The notes below the pieces were generated by a model that was given only the letters and a program-made list of their open reading frames with translations, was not told the origin of the DNA and searched no databases. From Mycobacterium sp. 141 (GTDB lineage: Bacteria > Actinomycetota > Actinomycetes > Mycobacteriales > Mycobacteriaceae): a stretch of 64,000 nt of DNA. The stretch lies in assembly GCF_000382405.1 (NCBI RefSeq), contig NZ_KB908271.1:1-64000 (forward strand), read 5' to 3'. How positions within the stretch are numbered: position 1 is the first letter of the stretch; each line of letters begins with the position of its first letter. A program made the position numbers and the translations under genes. Positions 34,353-42,371 of the stretch are shown one piece after another.

Positions 34353-34381
34353 TTTGTACTACGTGACCACAGTCACAGCAA
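34353..34381 (-). promoter_or_regulatory. Ms1 promoter
   Basis: Minus strand: -35 TTGCTG (34376-34381), a 17-bp spacer and -10 TACAAA (34353-34358), predicting a start near 34346. Confidence 0.6.
34362..34377. promoter_or_regulatory. Crp-like site inside the Ms1 promoter
   Basis: Minus strand TGTGA-CTGTGG-TCACG matches the CRP consensus TGTGA-N6-TCACA at 9 of 10 fixed positions. It fills the spacer between -35 and -10, where binding would block RNA polymerase. Confidence 0.5.
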
Positions 34382-34443
34382 GGCCCAAATTGAGCGAGTT
34401 TCCTGATCGTTACGACGAGACGTCGGTTATCACCTGCGCTAGC

Positions 34444-35313
34444 TCAAAAAGCGAAGCGCCGCAACAGTGAATACGTCAGCGCGCCGGCCGCCAGCGCACT
34501 CATTCCGACCGCCGCGGTGGTGGCCACTGCGGCGGTCGACGGGGCGGGAATTCGGTCGCGTAGCGACACCGGCTTGGTGAACGTCAGCACCGGCCAACCA
34601 CGTCCGGCGGCCTCCTTGCGCAAGGCTCGGTCAGGGTTGACCGCGGTGGGGTGGCCGACAGACTCGAGCATCGGGATGTCGGTCACCGAGTCGGAGTACG
34701 CGTAGCAGTGGTCGAGCGCATAGTCCTCGCGCGCCGCGAGGGCTCGGATCGCCTCGACCTTGCCCTCGCCGTAGCAGTAGAACGCGATCTCGCCGGTGTA
34801 GCGACCATCCTCGACGACCATCCGGGTGGCCATCGCGTGGGTGGCGCCCAGTGCTCGCGCGATCGGCGCGACGATCTCCTCGCCGGAGGCCGACACCACG
34901 ACGACGTCGCGCCCGCAGAGCTTGTGGTCGGCGATCAGCTCGGCGGCTTCGGCGAAAACCAACGGGTCGACGATGTCGTGCAGCGTCTCCCCGACGATCG
35001 ACTTGACCTGTTCGACGTCCCAGCCCGTGCACATGTTGGTGACGTACGAGCGCATGCGGTCCATCTGGTCGTGGTCGGCACCCGACATCAGAAAGAGGAA
35101 TTGGGCGTAGGTCGATTTGAGGACGGCACGACGGTTCAACAGGCCCTGATCGAAGAAAGGTTTGCTGAAAGCGAGCGTGCTGGACTTGGCGATCACCGTC
35201 TTGTCGAGGTCGAAGAAGGCCGCTGTGCGCACCGGGCGACCGTCGGTCGACCCGGCTTGCGATGCGATCGACTCCCCAACAGTCGGATCGGGTGCACTCA
35301 CACGCGCCAGCAT
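34444..35313 (-). CDS. HAD-IB (SerB-like) phosphatase (Rv3661-like)
   Basis: A 289-aa HAD hydrolase. Motif I is FFDLDKT (Asp35, Asp37), then VVVSASGEEI (motif II), GEGK (lysine) and AYSDSVTDIPML (motif IV). One C-terminal membrane helix (TAAVGMSALAAGALTYSLL) anchors it. HAD-IB enzymes remove phosphate from phosphoserine, lysophospholipids or similar substrates; the substrate here is unknown. ATG at 35313; GTG at 35301 is an alternative. The gene is flanked by the small RNAs Ms1 and 6C. In actinobacteria this phosphatase is usually next to the Tad locus, as here. Confidence 0.87.
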   Translation of the reverse strand: MLARVSAPDPTVGESIASQAGSTDGRPVRTAAFFDLDKTVIAKSSTLAFSKPFFDQGLLNRRAVLKSTYAQFLFLMSGADHDQMDRMRSYVTNMCTGWDVEQVKSIVGETLHDIVDPLVFAEAAELIADHKLCGRDVVVVSASGEEIVAPIARALGATHAMATRMVVEDGRYTGEIAFYCYGEGKVEAIRALAAREDYALDHCYAYSDSVTDIPMLESVGHPTAVNPDRALRKEAAGRGWPVLTFTKPVSLRDRIPAPSTAAVATTAAVGMSALAAGALTYSLLRRFAF

Positions 35314-35423
35314 AGAGCCGGTGTCCGAAACCCTCCGGCCAAGCCGACAAACCTGCCGTTCACGACACCTGTCGAGCCGAACCCTCGCATAGGCTGAGAG
35401 TTGTTAACTCGCGGCCGGATCTC

Positions 35424-35454
35424 TTGCGCGTTTTGGCAGTTCCGTGTGTATAGT
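35424..35454 (+). promoter_or_regulatory. Promoter of the 6C small RNA
   Basis: A good -10, TATAGT (35449-35454), preceded by a weak -35, TTGCGC (35424-35429), at 19 bp. The start is predicted near 35461. Confidence 0.5.
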
Positions 35455-35460
35455 GAGCAT

Positions 35461-35556
35461 TACTCGGCTTATGCCGAGGTGTATCAGCCCGACCCCCCGG
35501 GGCTGATACACGACGACCTCCGCCTCCTCCCCCCCTGGCGGGGGTCGTCTCTTTTT
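35461..35556 (+). ncRNA. 6C small RNA (B11)
   Basis: About 96 nt with three hairpins. The first is short, CTCGGC-TTAT-GCCGAG. The second is a perfect 12-bp stem (35479-35490 with 35500-35511) with loop GACCCCCCG. The third is a 12-bp stem (35513-35524 with 35537-35548) with loop TCCTCCCCCCCT, followed by a TCTTTTT tract that acts as terminator. Two stems with runs of six or more C in the loop define the actinobacterial 6C family. In M. tuberculosis B11/6C (about 93 nt) lies at this same place between Rv3660c and Rv3661. It base-pairs with G-rich ribosome-binding regions of several mRNAs in mycobacteria. Confidence 0.88.
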
Positions 35557-35671
35557 GGCGGAAGAATTCCTGCTTTTTGCGGCAGCGGGTGACTTATCCC
35601 CAATCCCTTGTTGATCCACATTTTGCGGTTCGGTGCTGGCGGCTCCACGCCGACGGCCACAGGGTTGAGCC

Positions 35672-36742
35672 ATGGCCAATTCTCCGAACGCGGTGCTCGC
35701 GCTGATCGGCGATCCGGTGCTGCGCGACGATGCCGCTCGAGTTGCCGCGGCTGCAGGGGTTTCGCTCGTTCACGTCGCCGAACCGTCCAGTCGCAAGGCG
35801 TGGATGGCGGCTGCGGCCGTGGTGCTGGATGTCGGCGCCGCGGCGCGCTGTGCGCAGCGGACCCTGCCGCGGCGCGACCGGGTGACGCTGGTCAGCCCCG
35901 GCCAACCGCAGCCAGCAGACTGGCAGGCGGCGATCTCGGTTGGTGCGCAACAAGTGCTGACACTGCCGGCACAGGATGCCGAATTGGTGGCCGTGCTGTC
36001 GGCCGCTGCGGTGGCCGATGACGGCAACCGTGGGCCGGTGGTGGCCGTCATCGGAGCCCGTGGCGGTGCGGGTGCCTCGGTCTTCGCCGCGGCACTGGCG
36101 CAGACGGTCGCAGACTCTGGCCGCGCATTGCTGGTCGACGCCGATCCGTGGAGTGGGGGCATCGATCTGGTGATGGGCACCGAAGACGTACCGGGGCTGC
36201 GGTGGCCGGACCTGGCCCTGCAGAGCGGCCGGCTGAGTTTCCCGGCGCTGTGTGACGCCCTGCCGCACCGGAATCGTGTCAGCGTATTGTCAAGTGGCCG
36301 AACGGGTGTCGACGTCAAATCCGGTCCGCTCGCGGCGGTGATCGACGCCGGCTGCCGCGGTGGTGCGACCGTGGTGTGCGACGTACCGCGACGCTGCACG
36401 GCCGCGGTGGAGACCGCGCTGGACGCAGCCGATCTTGTCGTGCTCGTGACGCCTGCCGATGTGCGGTCCTGTGCCGCGGCAGCCGCGGCGCGTCCATGGC
36501 TGCTGGCGTGCAATCCGAATGCTGGTGTGGTGGTGCGTGGTCCGGCGCCGGGTGGGTTGCGATCGGCGGAGGTGGCTCGCATCGTGGGGCTGCCGTTGTT
36601 GGCCGCCATGCGACCGCAACCCGGCATCACCGAGCTCCTCGAACGGGGCGGCCTGCGGATGCGCCGGCGTGCGCCGTTGACCTCAGCGTCCCGTCGGGTG
36701 TTGACCGTGCTGGCTTCGCATCCGGCGGGCGCGGTGGCATGA
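35672..36742 (+). CDS. ssd: Ssd, MinD/CpaE-like protein (Rv3660c-like)
   Basis: A 356-aa protein. A receiver-like N-terminal half (about 1-120) is followed by a ParA/MinD-type domain with a deviant P-loop, VIGARGGAGASVFAAALA, in which the usual lysines are missing or replaced, and LLVDADPWSGGIDLVMG. It resembles CpaE/TadZ, the polar localiser of Tad pili. In M. tuberculosis, Ssd overexpression blocks septation and triggers dormancy-type genes. It opens the Tad-like operon: its TGA overlaps the tadA ATG. Confidence 0.87.
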   Translation: MANSPNAVLALIGDPVLRDDAARVAAAAGVSLVHVAEPSSRKAWMAAAAVVLDVGAAARCAQRTLPRRDRVTLVSPGQPQPADWQAAISVGAQQVLTLPAQDAELVAVLSAAAVADDGNRGPVVAVIGARGGAGASVFAAALAQTVADSGRALLVDADPWSGGIDLVMGTEDVPGLRWPDLALQSGRLSFPALCDALPHRNRVSVLSSGRTGVDVKSGPLAAVIDAGCRGGATVVCDVPRRCTAAVETALDAADLVVLVTPADVRSCAAAAAARPWLLACNPNAGVVVRGPAPGGLRSAEVARIVGLPLLAAMRPQPGITELLERGGLRMRRRAPLTSASRRVLTVLASHPAGAVA

Positions 36743-37899
36743 CCGCATCGCTGATCGAACGGGTACGTGAGCGGTTGGCGACCGAGGCCGCACCGCTGAC
36801 TCCCGGTGTGGTGGCCGCGGCAATCCGGGCCGAATCCGGTGGTCTGCTCGGTGATACCGAGGTGTTGAGCAGCCTGCGGGTGCTACAGACCGAACTGGCC
36901 GGTGCGGGCGTGCTCGAACCACTACTGGCGGCCGACGGCACCACCGATGTGCTCGTGACCGCCCCGGACGCGGTGTGGGTAGATGATGGTAACGGATTGC
37001 GCCGCAGCGTGATCCGATTCGCCGACGAGGCCGCGGTACGTAGGCTGGCACAACGGTTGGCTCTGTTGGCCGGGCGCCGCCTCGACGAGGCGCAGCCGTG
37101 GGTCGACGGTCAGCTCAGCGGTCCGGGCGGAATCACGGTGCGGTTACATGCGGTACTACCGCCGGTGTCGGCCGGCGGCACCTGCCTGTCCCTGCGAGTA
37201 TTGCGGCCGGCCACTCAAGATCTCGACGCGCTCACCGCGTCCGGCGCGATCGCGGCAGACGGTGCAGAGTTGTTGCGCGGGATCGTCGGTGCCCGCTTGG
37301 CCTTTCTCATCTCGGGCGGAACCGGTTGCGGGAAAACGACATTGCTTTCGGCCCTGCTCGGTGCGGTGGCCACTGAGGAAAGGATCGTCTGTGTCGAGGA
37401 CGCCGCCGAACTCGCGCCATCGCACCCCCACCTCGTGAAGCTTGTGGCCCGCGGTGCCAATGTCGAAGGGGTCGGTGAGATCACGGTGCGCGATCTGGTG
37501 CGGCAGGCGCTGCGGATGCGGCCGGACCGGATCGTTGTCGGCGAGGTGCGCGGCGCCGAGGTCGTCGATCTGCTCGGTGCCCTCAACACCGGCCACGACG
37601 GTGGTGCGGGCACCGTGCACGCAAACAATCCCGCCGAGGTGCCCGCCCGGATGGAGGCGCTCGGCGCGCTCGGCGGCCTGGGGCCGGCCGCGCTGCGCAG
37701 CCAGCTGGCCGCCGCGGTGCAAGTCCTGCTCCACGTCGGGCGGGATCGTGGCGGGCGGCGTCGGCTGCGCGAGATCGCGGTGCTGCAACGTCGCGTCGAT
37801 GGCACTTTCGATGTGCTCACCGCATGGCATGCCGACACCGGATTCGGTACCGGTGCACACCTTTTGAACCGGATGCTCACCGAGCGGGGTGTGTCGTGA
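36739..37899 (+). CDS. tadA: TadA/CpaF-type secretion ATPase (Rv3659c-like)
   Basis: A 386-aa type II/IV secretion ATPase. An N-terminal helical domain leads into the ATPase core with Walker A ISGGTGCGKTTLLSALLG, the Asp box (IVCVEDAAELAP), Walker B (RPDRIVVGEVRGAEV) and the His box (GHDGGAGTVHANNPAEVPAR). It would power assembly of Flp-type pili from the cytoplasm. ATG at 36739 within the ssd stop (ATGA); the end overlaps tadB likewise. Confidence 0.9.
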   Translation: MTASLIERVRERLATEAAPLTPGVVAAAIRAESGGLLGDTEVLSSLRVLQTELAGAGVLEPLLAADGTTDVLVTAPDAVWVDDGNGLRRSVIRFADEAAVRRLAQRLALLAGRRLDEAQPWVDGQLSGPGGITVRLHAVLPPVSAGGTCLSLRVLRPATQDLDALTASGAIAADGAELLRGIVGARLAFLISGGTGCGKTTLLSALLGAVATEERIVCVEDAAELAPSHPHLVKLVARGANVEGVGEITVRDLVRQALRMRPDRIVVGEVRGAEVVDLLGALNTGHDGGAGTVHANNPAEVPARMEALGALGGLGPAALRSQLAAAVQVLLHVGRDRGGRRRLREIAVLQRRVDGTFDVLTAWHADTGFGTGAHLLNRMLTERGVS

Positions 37900-38666
37900 C
37901 CACCGCTGCGTTGGCCCTTGCGGTGGCGTTGTTGGTGTGGCCTGCGGCGCCTCGGCGGCTGTGTGAGCTGCCACGTCCACCGCGGCGGCGGTCGTGGGCA
38001 TTGGTGGTCCCGGCGCTGTTGGTGCTCGCCTGGCTGGTTCCGATCCCGGTTGCGGTGTCGGCGGGAACGATCGTCGGAACCGTGGCGCTACGGCGTCATC
38101 GACGTACGAAGCGGGACCTTCGGGTGGACGAGTCCGTTGCCCTGCAGTCAGCGCTGGAGGTGCTCGTCGGCGAGCTCCGTGTCGGAGTGCATCCGGTGGG
38201 TGCATTCACTGTTGCGGCAGAAGAGGTTTCAGGTCGGGTGGCCGATGGTATGCGCGCCGTCGCGGCGCGGGCCCGGCTGGGTGCCGACGTCGCGGCCGGG
38301 CTCGATGATGTCGCCGCGGGGTCGTCGCTGCCGACGCACTGGCAACGGCTCGCGGCGTGTTGGCGGCTTGCCGAAACACACGGTCTGGCCGTCGCCACGC
38401 TGATGCAGACCGCCGGTCAGGACATCGTCGAACGGGAGCGCTTTGCGGCGCGCGTCACCGCGGCGTTGGCCGGTGCACGTACCACCGCGGCCATGCTGGC
38501 CGGGCTGCCGGTGATCGGTATCGCGCTCGGGCAGTTGATCGGAGCGCAGCCCATTGCATTCCTGCTGGCCCCCGGAGTGGGCGGATGGCTGCTTGTCGGC
38601 GGTGTGCTGCTGGCATGCGCCGGCTTGTCGTGGTCAGATCGGATCGTGGCTGGAGTGCTTAAATGA
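37896..38666 (+). CDS. tadB: TadB-like membrane protein (Rv3658c-like)
   Basis: A 256-aa type II secretion F-domain protein. N-terminal membrane helices (residues about 1-65) are followed by the cytoplasmic helical F domain (LEVLVGELRVGVHPVGAFTVAA, RLAACWRLAETHGLAVATLM) and two more helices at the C-terminus. With TadC it forms the inner-membrane platform of the pilus machine. GTG start at 37896 overlaps the tadA stop. Confidence 0.82.
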   Translation: MTTAALALAVALLVWPAAPRRLCELPRPPRRRSWALVVPALLVLAWLVPIPVAVSAGTIVGTVALRRHRRTKRDLRVDESVALQSALEVLVGELRVGVHPVGAFTVAAEEVSGRVADGMRAVAARARLGADVAAGLDDVAAGSSLPTHWQRLAACWRLAETHGLAVATLMQTAGQDIVERERFAARVTAALAGARTTAAMLAGLPVIGIALGQLIGAQPIAFLLAPGVGGWLLVGGVLLACAGLSWSDRIVAGVLK

Positions 38667-39238
38667 CTTGGGCGGCAGTATTTCTGGCGGTTGCCCTGCT
38701 GGTGTCGACGGATCGTTCCGCGCAGCGGCTAAGGACTCAACCGGCGGGTGCCGCGCCGCAAACGTCGCAGCGCCCACCTGCTGACGATCCGTTGGCCGCG
38801 GCATCGACGTTCGAGTTGTTCGCTGCCTGTCTGGCTGCGGGAATGGCCGTATCGGGCGCGGCCGCGGCCGTCGCGCCGTCGGCGCCAGCGCCCTTGGCGG
38901 GGTTGCTCACCCGATCCGCCGATCTGCTCGCGTTGGGGGCCGACCCGGCGACGGCCTGGCCGAATGACGCTGGGCTGCACGATCGCAACGCCGAAGCCCT
39001 GCTGCGGCTCGCCCGTAGGTCGGCCTCCTCGGGGGCGGCGTTGGCCCGTGGGGTCGCCGAGTTGGCCGACCAGTCGCGGCATGAAGCCGCTGCGGCCGCC
39101 GAGGCTGCGGCCGAACGGGCCGGCGTGCTGATCGCCGGGCCGCTGGGGCTGTGCTATCTGCCGGCCTTTGTGTGCCTGGGGATCATTCCCGTGGTGGTGG
39201 GTCTTGCAGGAGACGTTCTGAATTCGGGTTTGTGGTGA
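38663..39238 (+). CDS. tadC: TadC-like membrane protein (Rv3657c-like)
   Basis: A 191-aa F-domain protein, shorter than typical TadC (about 300), as in other mycobacteria. An N-terminal membrane segment, an Ala-rich helical F domain (ALLRLARRSASSGAALARGVAEL) and a C-terminal helix (PLGLCYLPAFVCLGIIPVVVGL) are visible. ATG overlaps the tadB stop. The pilin gene follows after 27 bp. Confidence 0.82.
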   Translation: MTWAAVFLAVALLVSTDRSAQRLRTQPAGAAPQTSQRPPADDPLAAASTFELFAACLAAGMAVSGAAAAVAPSAPAPLAGLLTRSADLLALGADPATAWPNDAGLHDRNAEALLRLARRSASSGAALARGVAELADQSRHEAAAAAEAAAERAGVLIAGPLGLCYLPAFVCLGIIPVVVGLAGDVLNSGLW

Positions 39239-39265
39239 CATCGGTACATAACGGGAGGAAAGATC

Positions 39266-39469
39266 ATGGCGGGAAACGTGATTGCGCGCATCCGGATGCA
39301 GCTGACCTTGTTGGCGGTAGACGAGTCCGGCATGTCGACAGTCGAATATGCCATCGGGACCGTAGCCGCGGCGGCGTTCGGCGCGATCCTGTACACGGTG
39401 GTCACCGGGGATTCGATCGTGACGGCGCTGACCAACATCATCAGCCGCGCGCTCAGTACCAAGGTCTAG
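39266..39469 (+). CDS. Flp-type pilin, DUF4244 (Rv3656c-like)
   Basis: A 67-aa prepilin. A 22-residue leader ends in glycine (DESG), then the mature start MSTVEYAIGTVAAAAFGAIL shows the hydrophobic pilin helix with Glu at +5. Cleavage after Gly22 would leave a 45-aa pilin. The ribosome-binding site GGGAGGAAAG is the strongest in the operon, as expected for the abundant subunit. No prepilin peptidase gene is in the window. Confidence 0.87.
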   Translation: MAGNVIARIRMQLTLLAVDESGMSTVEYAIGTVAAAAFGAILYTVVTGDSIVTALTNIISRALSTKV

Positions 39470-39792
39470 GTGATCGCGGTGCCGTCACCGTCGAGGCGGC
39501 TTTTGCGACGGCCGCGCTCGTGGTGGTCCTTTCCCTGTGTCTGGCCGGGCTCAGCGCCGTGTCGATGCAGGTGCGTTGTGTCGACGCGGCGCGGGAGGCC
39601 GCCCGGCTTGCGGCCCGTGGCGATGACCGGTCGGCCGGCGAGGTGGCGCAGCGAATTGCACCGCGACAAGCAGTGGTGCAGCTGCGCCGCGAGGGAGCTC
39701 TGGTGGTGGCCCGGGTCAGCGTGTCAGCCACACTGCCGGGGCTCACCGTTTCGGCCGAGGCCGCCGCGGCGACCGAGCCCGGGGTGCGGTGA
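39469..39792 (+). CDS. TadE-like minor pseudopilin (Rv3655c-like), start unresolved
   Basis: The frame reads GDRGAVTVEAAFATAALVVV, the TadE signature with its membrane helix, then a soluble part rich in Arg and Ala (QVRCVDAAREAARLAARGDD), about 107 aa in all. The coordinates give the first codon after the pilin stop. No ATG, GTG or TTG exists in this frame between the upstream codons inside the pilin gene and the conserved TVEAAF. A GTG at 39470 is in the other frame. Either a non-standard start, a frameshift from that GTG, or a small indel is involved. The role inferred is a minor pilus component. Confidence 0.7.
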   Translation, partial: GDRGAVTVEAAFATAALVVVLSLCLAGLSAVSMQVRCVDAAREAARLAARGDDRSAGEVAQRIAPRQAVVQLRREGALVVARVSVSATLPGLTVSAEAAAATEPGVR

Positions 39793-39808
39793 GGCTGGTT
39801 CGGCCAGT

Positions 39809-40147
39809 GTGCTGGCCGCCGCGATGATCGGTGTGCTCGTCACGTTCGCGGTCGCCGGTGCATGTCTCGGTGCGGCGGTGACCGCACGGCACCGGGCCCA
39901 GGCCGCAGCGGATCTCGGCGCGCTCGCCGCGGCGGGGGCGCTGGCCGCCGGTCCGCAGGCGGCGTGTGCAAAGGCGGACACGGTCGCGTCGGCGATGCGC
40001 ACCACGGTGGCGCGGTGCCGCGTCGATGACCTCGATGTGGTGCTCACGGTGCACGCAGAGGTCCGGCTCGGCCGCTGGGGCATCGGCCCGGCGAGCGCAG
40101 CTGCCCGTGCGGGCCCCGCAGCCGATGGATCGCTGCCGCTACCGTGA
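39809..40147 (+). CDS. TadE-neighbour secreted protein (Rv3654c-like)
   Basis: A 112-aa protein starting VLAAAMIGVLVTFAVAGACLG: a hydrophobic helix, then the Ala-rich stretch HRAQAAADLGALAAAGALAAG and a mature domain with cysteines. It matches the Rv3654c type of Tad-locus proteins. GTG at 39809 is the best start. The same frame is open far upstream but only as a shadow of the tadE-like gene. The stop overlaps the next gene's GTG by 4 nt, joining the pilus operon to the iron transporter ATPase. Confidence 0.75.
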   Translation: MLAAAMIGVLVTFAVAGACLGAAVTARHRAQAAADLGALAAAGALAAGPQAACAKADTVASAMRTTVARCRVDDLDVVLTVHAEVRLGRWGIGPASAAARAGPAADGSLPLP

Positions 40148-41229
40148 GGCGTGTGCTGAGGGTATGCGGACTCCGCAAGGTTTTCGGGGCGGGTGCTGCT
40201 GGGACGGTGGCGCTCGACGAAATCGAGTTGGCGGTGCCGACCGGCGCTTTCGCGAGCGTGCTCGGGCCGTCGGGCTCGGGCAAGACCACGCTGCTGCGAT
40301 GTATCGCCGGTTTCGAGCGGCCCGACGCGGGCACGATCACGCTGGCAGGCCGCGAGCTGGTCACGTCGACCATCCACCTGCGGCCGTACGCCAGGGCCGT
40401 GGGGATCGTCCCGCAGGAAGGGGCGCTGTTCCCGCATCTGTCCGTAGCCGACAACATCGCCTTCGGCCTGAACGGACTGTCCCGGTGGGCACGTCGAGCC
40501 CGCGTTGAGCAGCTGCTTGAGATGGTCGGGCTGCCCGCGTTGGGGGAGCGCCGGCCCGATCAACTTTCCGGTGGCCAACAACAGCGGGTCGCGCTGGCAC
40601 GGGCACTGGCACCTGAACCGGAGTTGGTGCTCCTCGACGAGCCGTTCTCGGCGCTCGATGCACAGTTGCGGGTCGAGCTCCGTGAGGAGGTCCGCGACCT
40701 GCTTCGCGCGACCGGGGCGACGACATTGCTTGTGACGCACGATCAGGCCGAGGCCCTGTCCCTGTCGGACCACCTGGTCGTGATGCGGGATGGCCGCGTG
40801 GTCGCCGCAGGAGAACCCCGCACGGTCTACGACCATCCGGTGGACACGGAACTCGGCGGTTTCCTGGGGGAGGCGGTCGTGGTTCCCGGCCGGATCAACC
40901 GCGATGCAGACGGCGTCCATGCGACGTGCGCACTCGGCCGGCTGCCGGTCTCCTCCTGGGGAGGCGACGACGATGTGTGCGATGTGCTGGTGCGTCCCGA
41001 GCAGATCGGACTGCGGGCGCGTACCGGTGCCGGCGCGTCCACTGCGGTGATCGGCACCGTCCGTTCGACGTTGTACTTCGGTCACGACGCGTTGCTGCGC
41101 GTCACTGTGCCCGGGGTTTCGCAACCGGTGCCCGTGCGGGTGCCGGGACGGCAGAGCTACCGCGTCGGTGACACGGCCGAACTCGACGTCACGGGCCCGG
41201 TGAGTGCGTATCCTCCGGCGGCATACTGA
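40144..41229 (+). CDS. Iron(III) ABC transporter ATP-binding protein (FbpC-type)
   Basis: A 361-aa ABC ATPase. Walker A is GPSGSGKTTLLR, signature LSGGQQQRVALARAL, Walker B LVLLDEPFSALD, H-loop LLVTHDQAEAL, and a C-terminal TOBE-type regulatory domain follows. It energises uptake with the substrate-binding protein and permease downstream. GTG at 40144 overlaps the stop of the Rv3654c-like gene. An IdeR-box-like sequence begins in its own stop codon, so this ATPase may be transcribed with the tad genes and its partners from a separate, iron-controlled promoter. Confidence 0.87.
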   Translation: MRRVLRVCGLRKVFGAGAAGTVALDEIELAVPTGAFASVLGPSGSGKTTLLRCIAGFERPDAGTITLAGRELVTSTIHLRPYARAVGIVPQEGALFPHLSVADNIAFGLNGLSRWARRARVEQLLEMVGLPALGERRPDQLSGGQQQRVALARALAPEPELVLLDEPFSALDAQLRVELREEVRDLLRATGATTLLVTHDQAEALSLSDHLVVMRDGRVVAAGEPRTVYDHPVDTELGGFLGEAVVVPGRINRDADGVHATCALGRLPVSSWGGDDDVCDVLVRPEQIGLRARTGAGASTAVIGTVRSTLYFGHDALLRVTVPGVSQPVPVRVPGRQSYRVGDTAELDVTGPVSAYPPAAY

Positions 41230-41245
41230 GGTTCGCCTACCCTAA
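41227..41245. promoter_or_regulatory. IdeR (iron) box candidate
   Basis: TGAGGTTCGCCTACCCTAA matches the IdeR consensus TTAGGTTAGGCTAACCTAA at 15 of 19 positions. It starts in the ATPase stop codon and lies about 75 bp ahead of the binding-protein ATG. A further half-site, TTAGGTT, follows at 41251. Confidence 0.6.
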
Positions 41246-41318
41246 ACCTGTTAGGTTGGGGTCGTTCGGTGTTTGCCGAGCGTTCGACGATCTTCGCCGC
41301 AGAAGGGATCGCGCTGCC

Positions 41319-42371
41319 ATGACCTTCCGACGCCTCCCACGCGCGGGTGCCGTGCTGGCCTCGTTCGTGCTGACCGTGACCCTCGCCGCCTGTGGTGGCG
41401 GGTCGTCCGGCGGATCGCAGAATCCGGGTGATGTCACCCTGACGGTCTACAGCGATCAGCACGCTGACCTCGTGAAGGGATTGACCGAGGAATACACCAA
41501 GCAGACCGGCGTCAAGTTCAACGTTCAGAACGATGCTTCCTTCGGCCAGATCCAGGCCGAGGGCGCTGCCACCAAAGCAGACGTGTTCCTCTCCGAGGAT
41601 CCGGCGCCTGTGGCCGAACTCGGCGCGGCCGGACTCCTGAACCCCGTCGAACCCGCGACTCTCGGTCAAGTGCGACCCGGCCTGAGTTCGGGCAAGGGAC
41701 TGTGGGTCGCCTACGCAGCACGCGCCCGGGTGCTCTACTACAACCCCCGCGAGATCAGCGTCGATCAGCTGCCCAAGACGCTGAACGACATCATTGCGCC
41801 GCAGTACAAGGGGAAGTTCGCCTGGGCCCCGTCGGGGGCGTTCGTGGCGACCACCCAGTACCTCATCTCCACCAATGGTGAACCCGCCACGCGGACCTTC
41901 CTCGAAGGCATCAAGGCCAACGGCGTCAACGAGCACAAGAACGGCAACGTCCGTGACACCGTCGAGGCCGGTAAACACGCCATGGGACTGTCGAATCACT
42001 ACTACTGGTGGGTCCTGGCGAACGAGAAGGGCGGCCCGGACAAGCTGACCTCGAAGATCTACCACTTCCCCGAGGTGGATCCGGGCAACCTCATCCTGTC
42101 TTCCGGTGCGGGCGTGCTGAAGTCGAGCAAGAACGCCGAGGCGGCCCAGAAATTCCTGGCCTGGTTGACCTCGAAGGACGGGGGACAGCACCTCATCGCC
42201 ACCGCGCCTGCAGACGTATCCGAGGCCCAATACCCAGTAGCGCCAGGCGTTTCCAGTTCTATCGCCGGTGATCTCAGTGAGATTCAGTCACCGCCTTTCG
42301 ATATGGACCAGCTGGCGAACTCGTCGCAGGCCGAGGACCTGCTTAAGCAACTCGGTATGTCCAGCGGATGA
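41319..42371 (+). CDS. Iron(III) ABC transporter substrate-binding lipoprotein
   Basis: A 350-aa lipoprotein. The signal peptide ends in the lipobox LAAC (cysteine near residue 25), followed by a Gly/Ser linker and a two-lobed binding fold of the FbpA/FutA type (VTLTVYSDQHADLVKGL; VLYYNPREI; the tyrosine-rich NHYYWWVL). Paired tyrosines bind ferric iron in this family. The ATG at 41319 follows the AGAAGG region. The IdeR-like box upstream suggests repression by iron. The stop overlaps the permease start by 4 nt. Confidence 0.88.
   Translation: MTFRRLPRAGAVLASFVLTVTLAACGGGSSGGSQNPGDVTLTVYSDQHADLVKGLTEEYTKQTGVKFNVQNDASFGQIQAEGAATKADVFLSEDPAPVAELGAAGLLNPVEPATLGQVRPGLSSGKGLWVAYAARARVLYYNPREISVDQLPKTLNDIIAPQYKGKFAWAPSGAFVATTQYLISTNGEPATRTFLEGIKANGVNEHKNGNVRDTVEAGKHAMGLSNHYYWWVLANEKGGPDKLTSKIYHFPEVDPGNLILSSGAGVLKSSKNAEAAQKFLAWLTSKDGGQHLIATAPADVSEAQYPVAPGVSSSIAGDLSEIQSPPFDMDQLANSSQAEDLLKQLGMSSG

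Noticed and set aside
39724..41124. 466-codon minus-strand frame opposite the iron transporter ATPase
   Set aside because: Antisense shadow; the ATPase has all ABC motifs.
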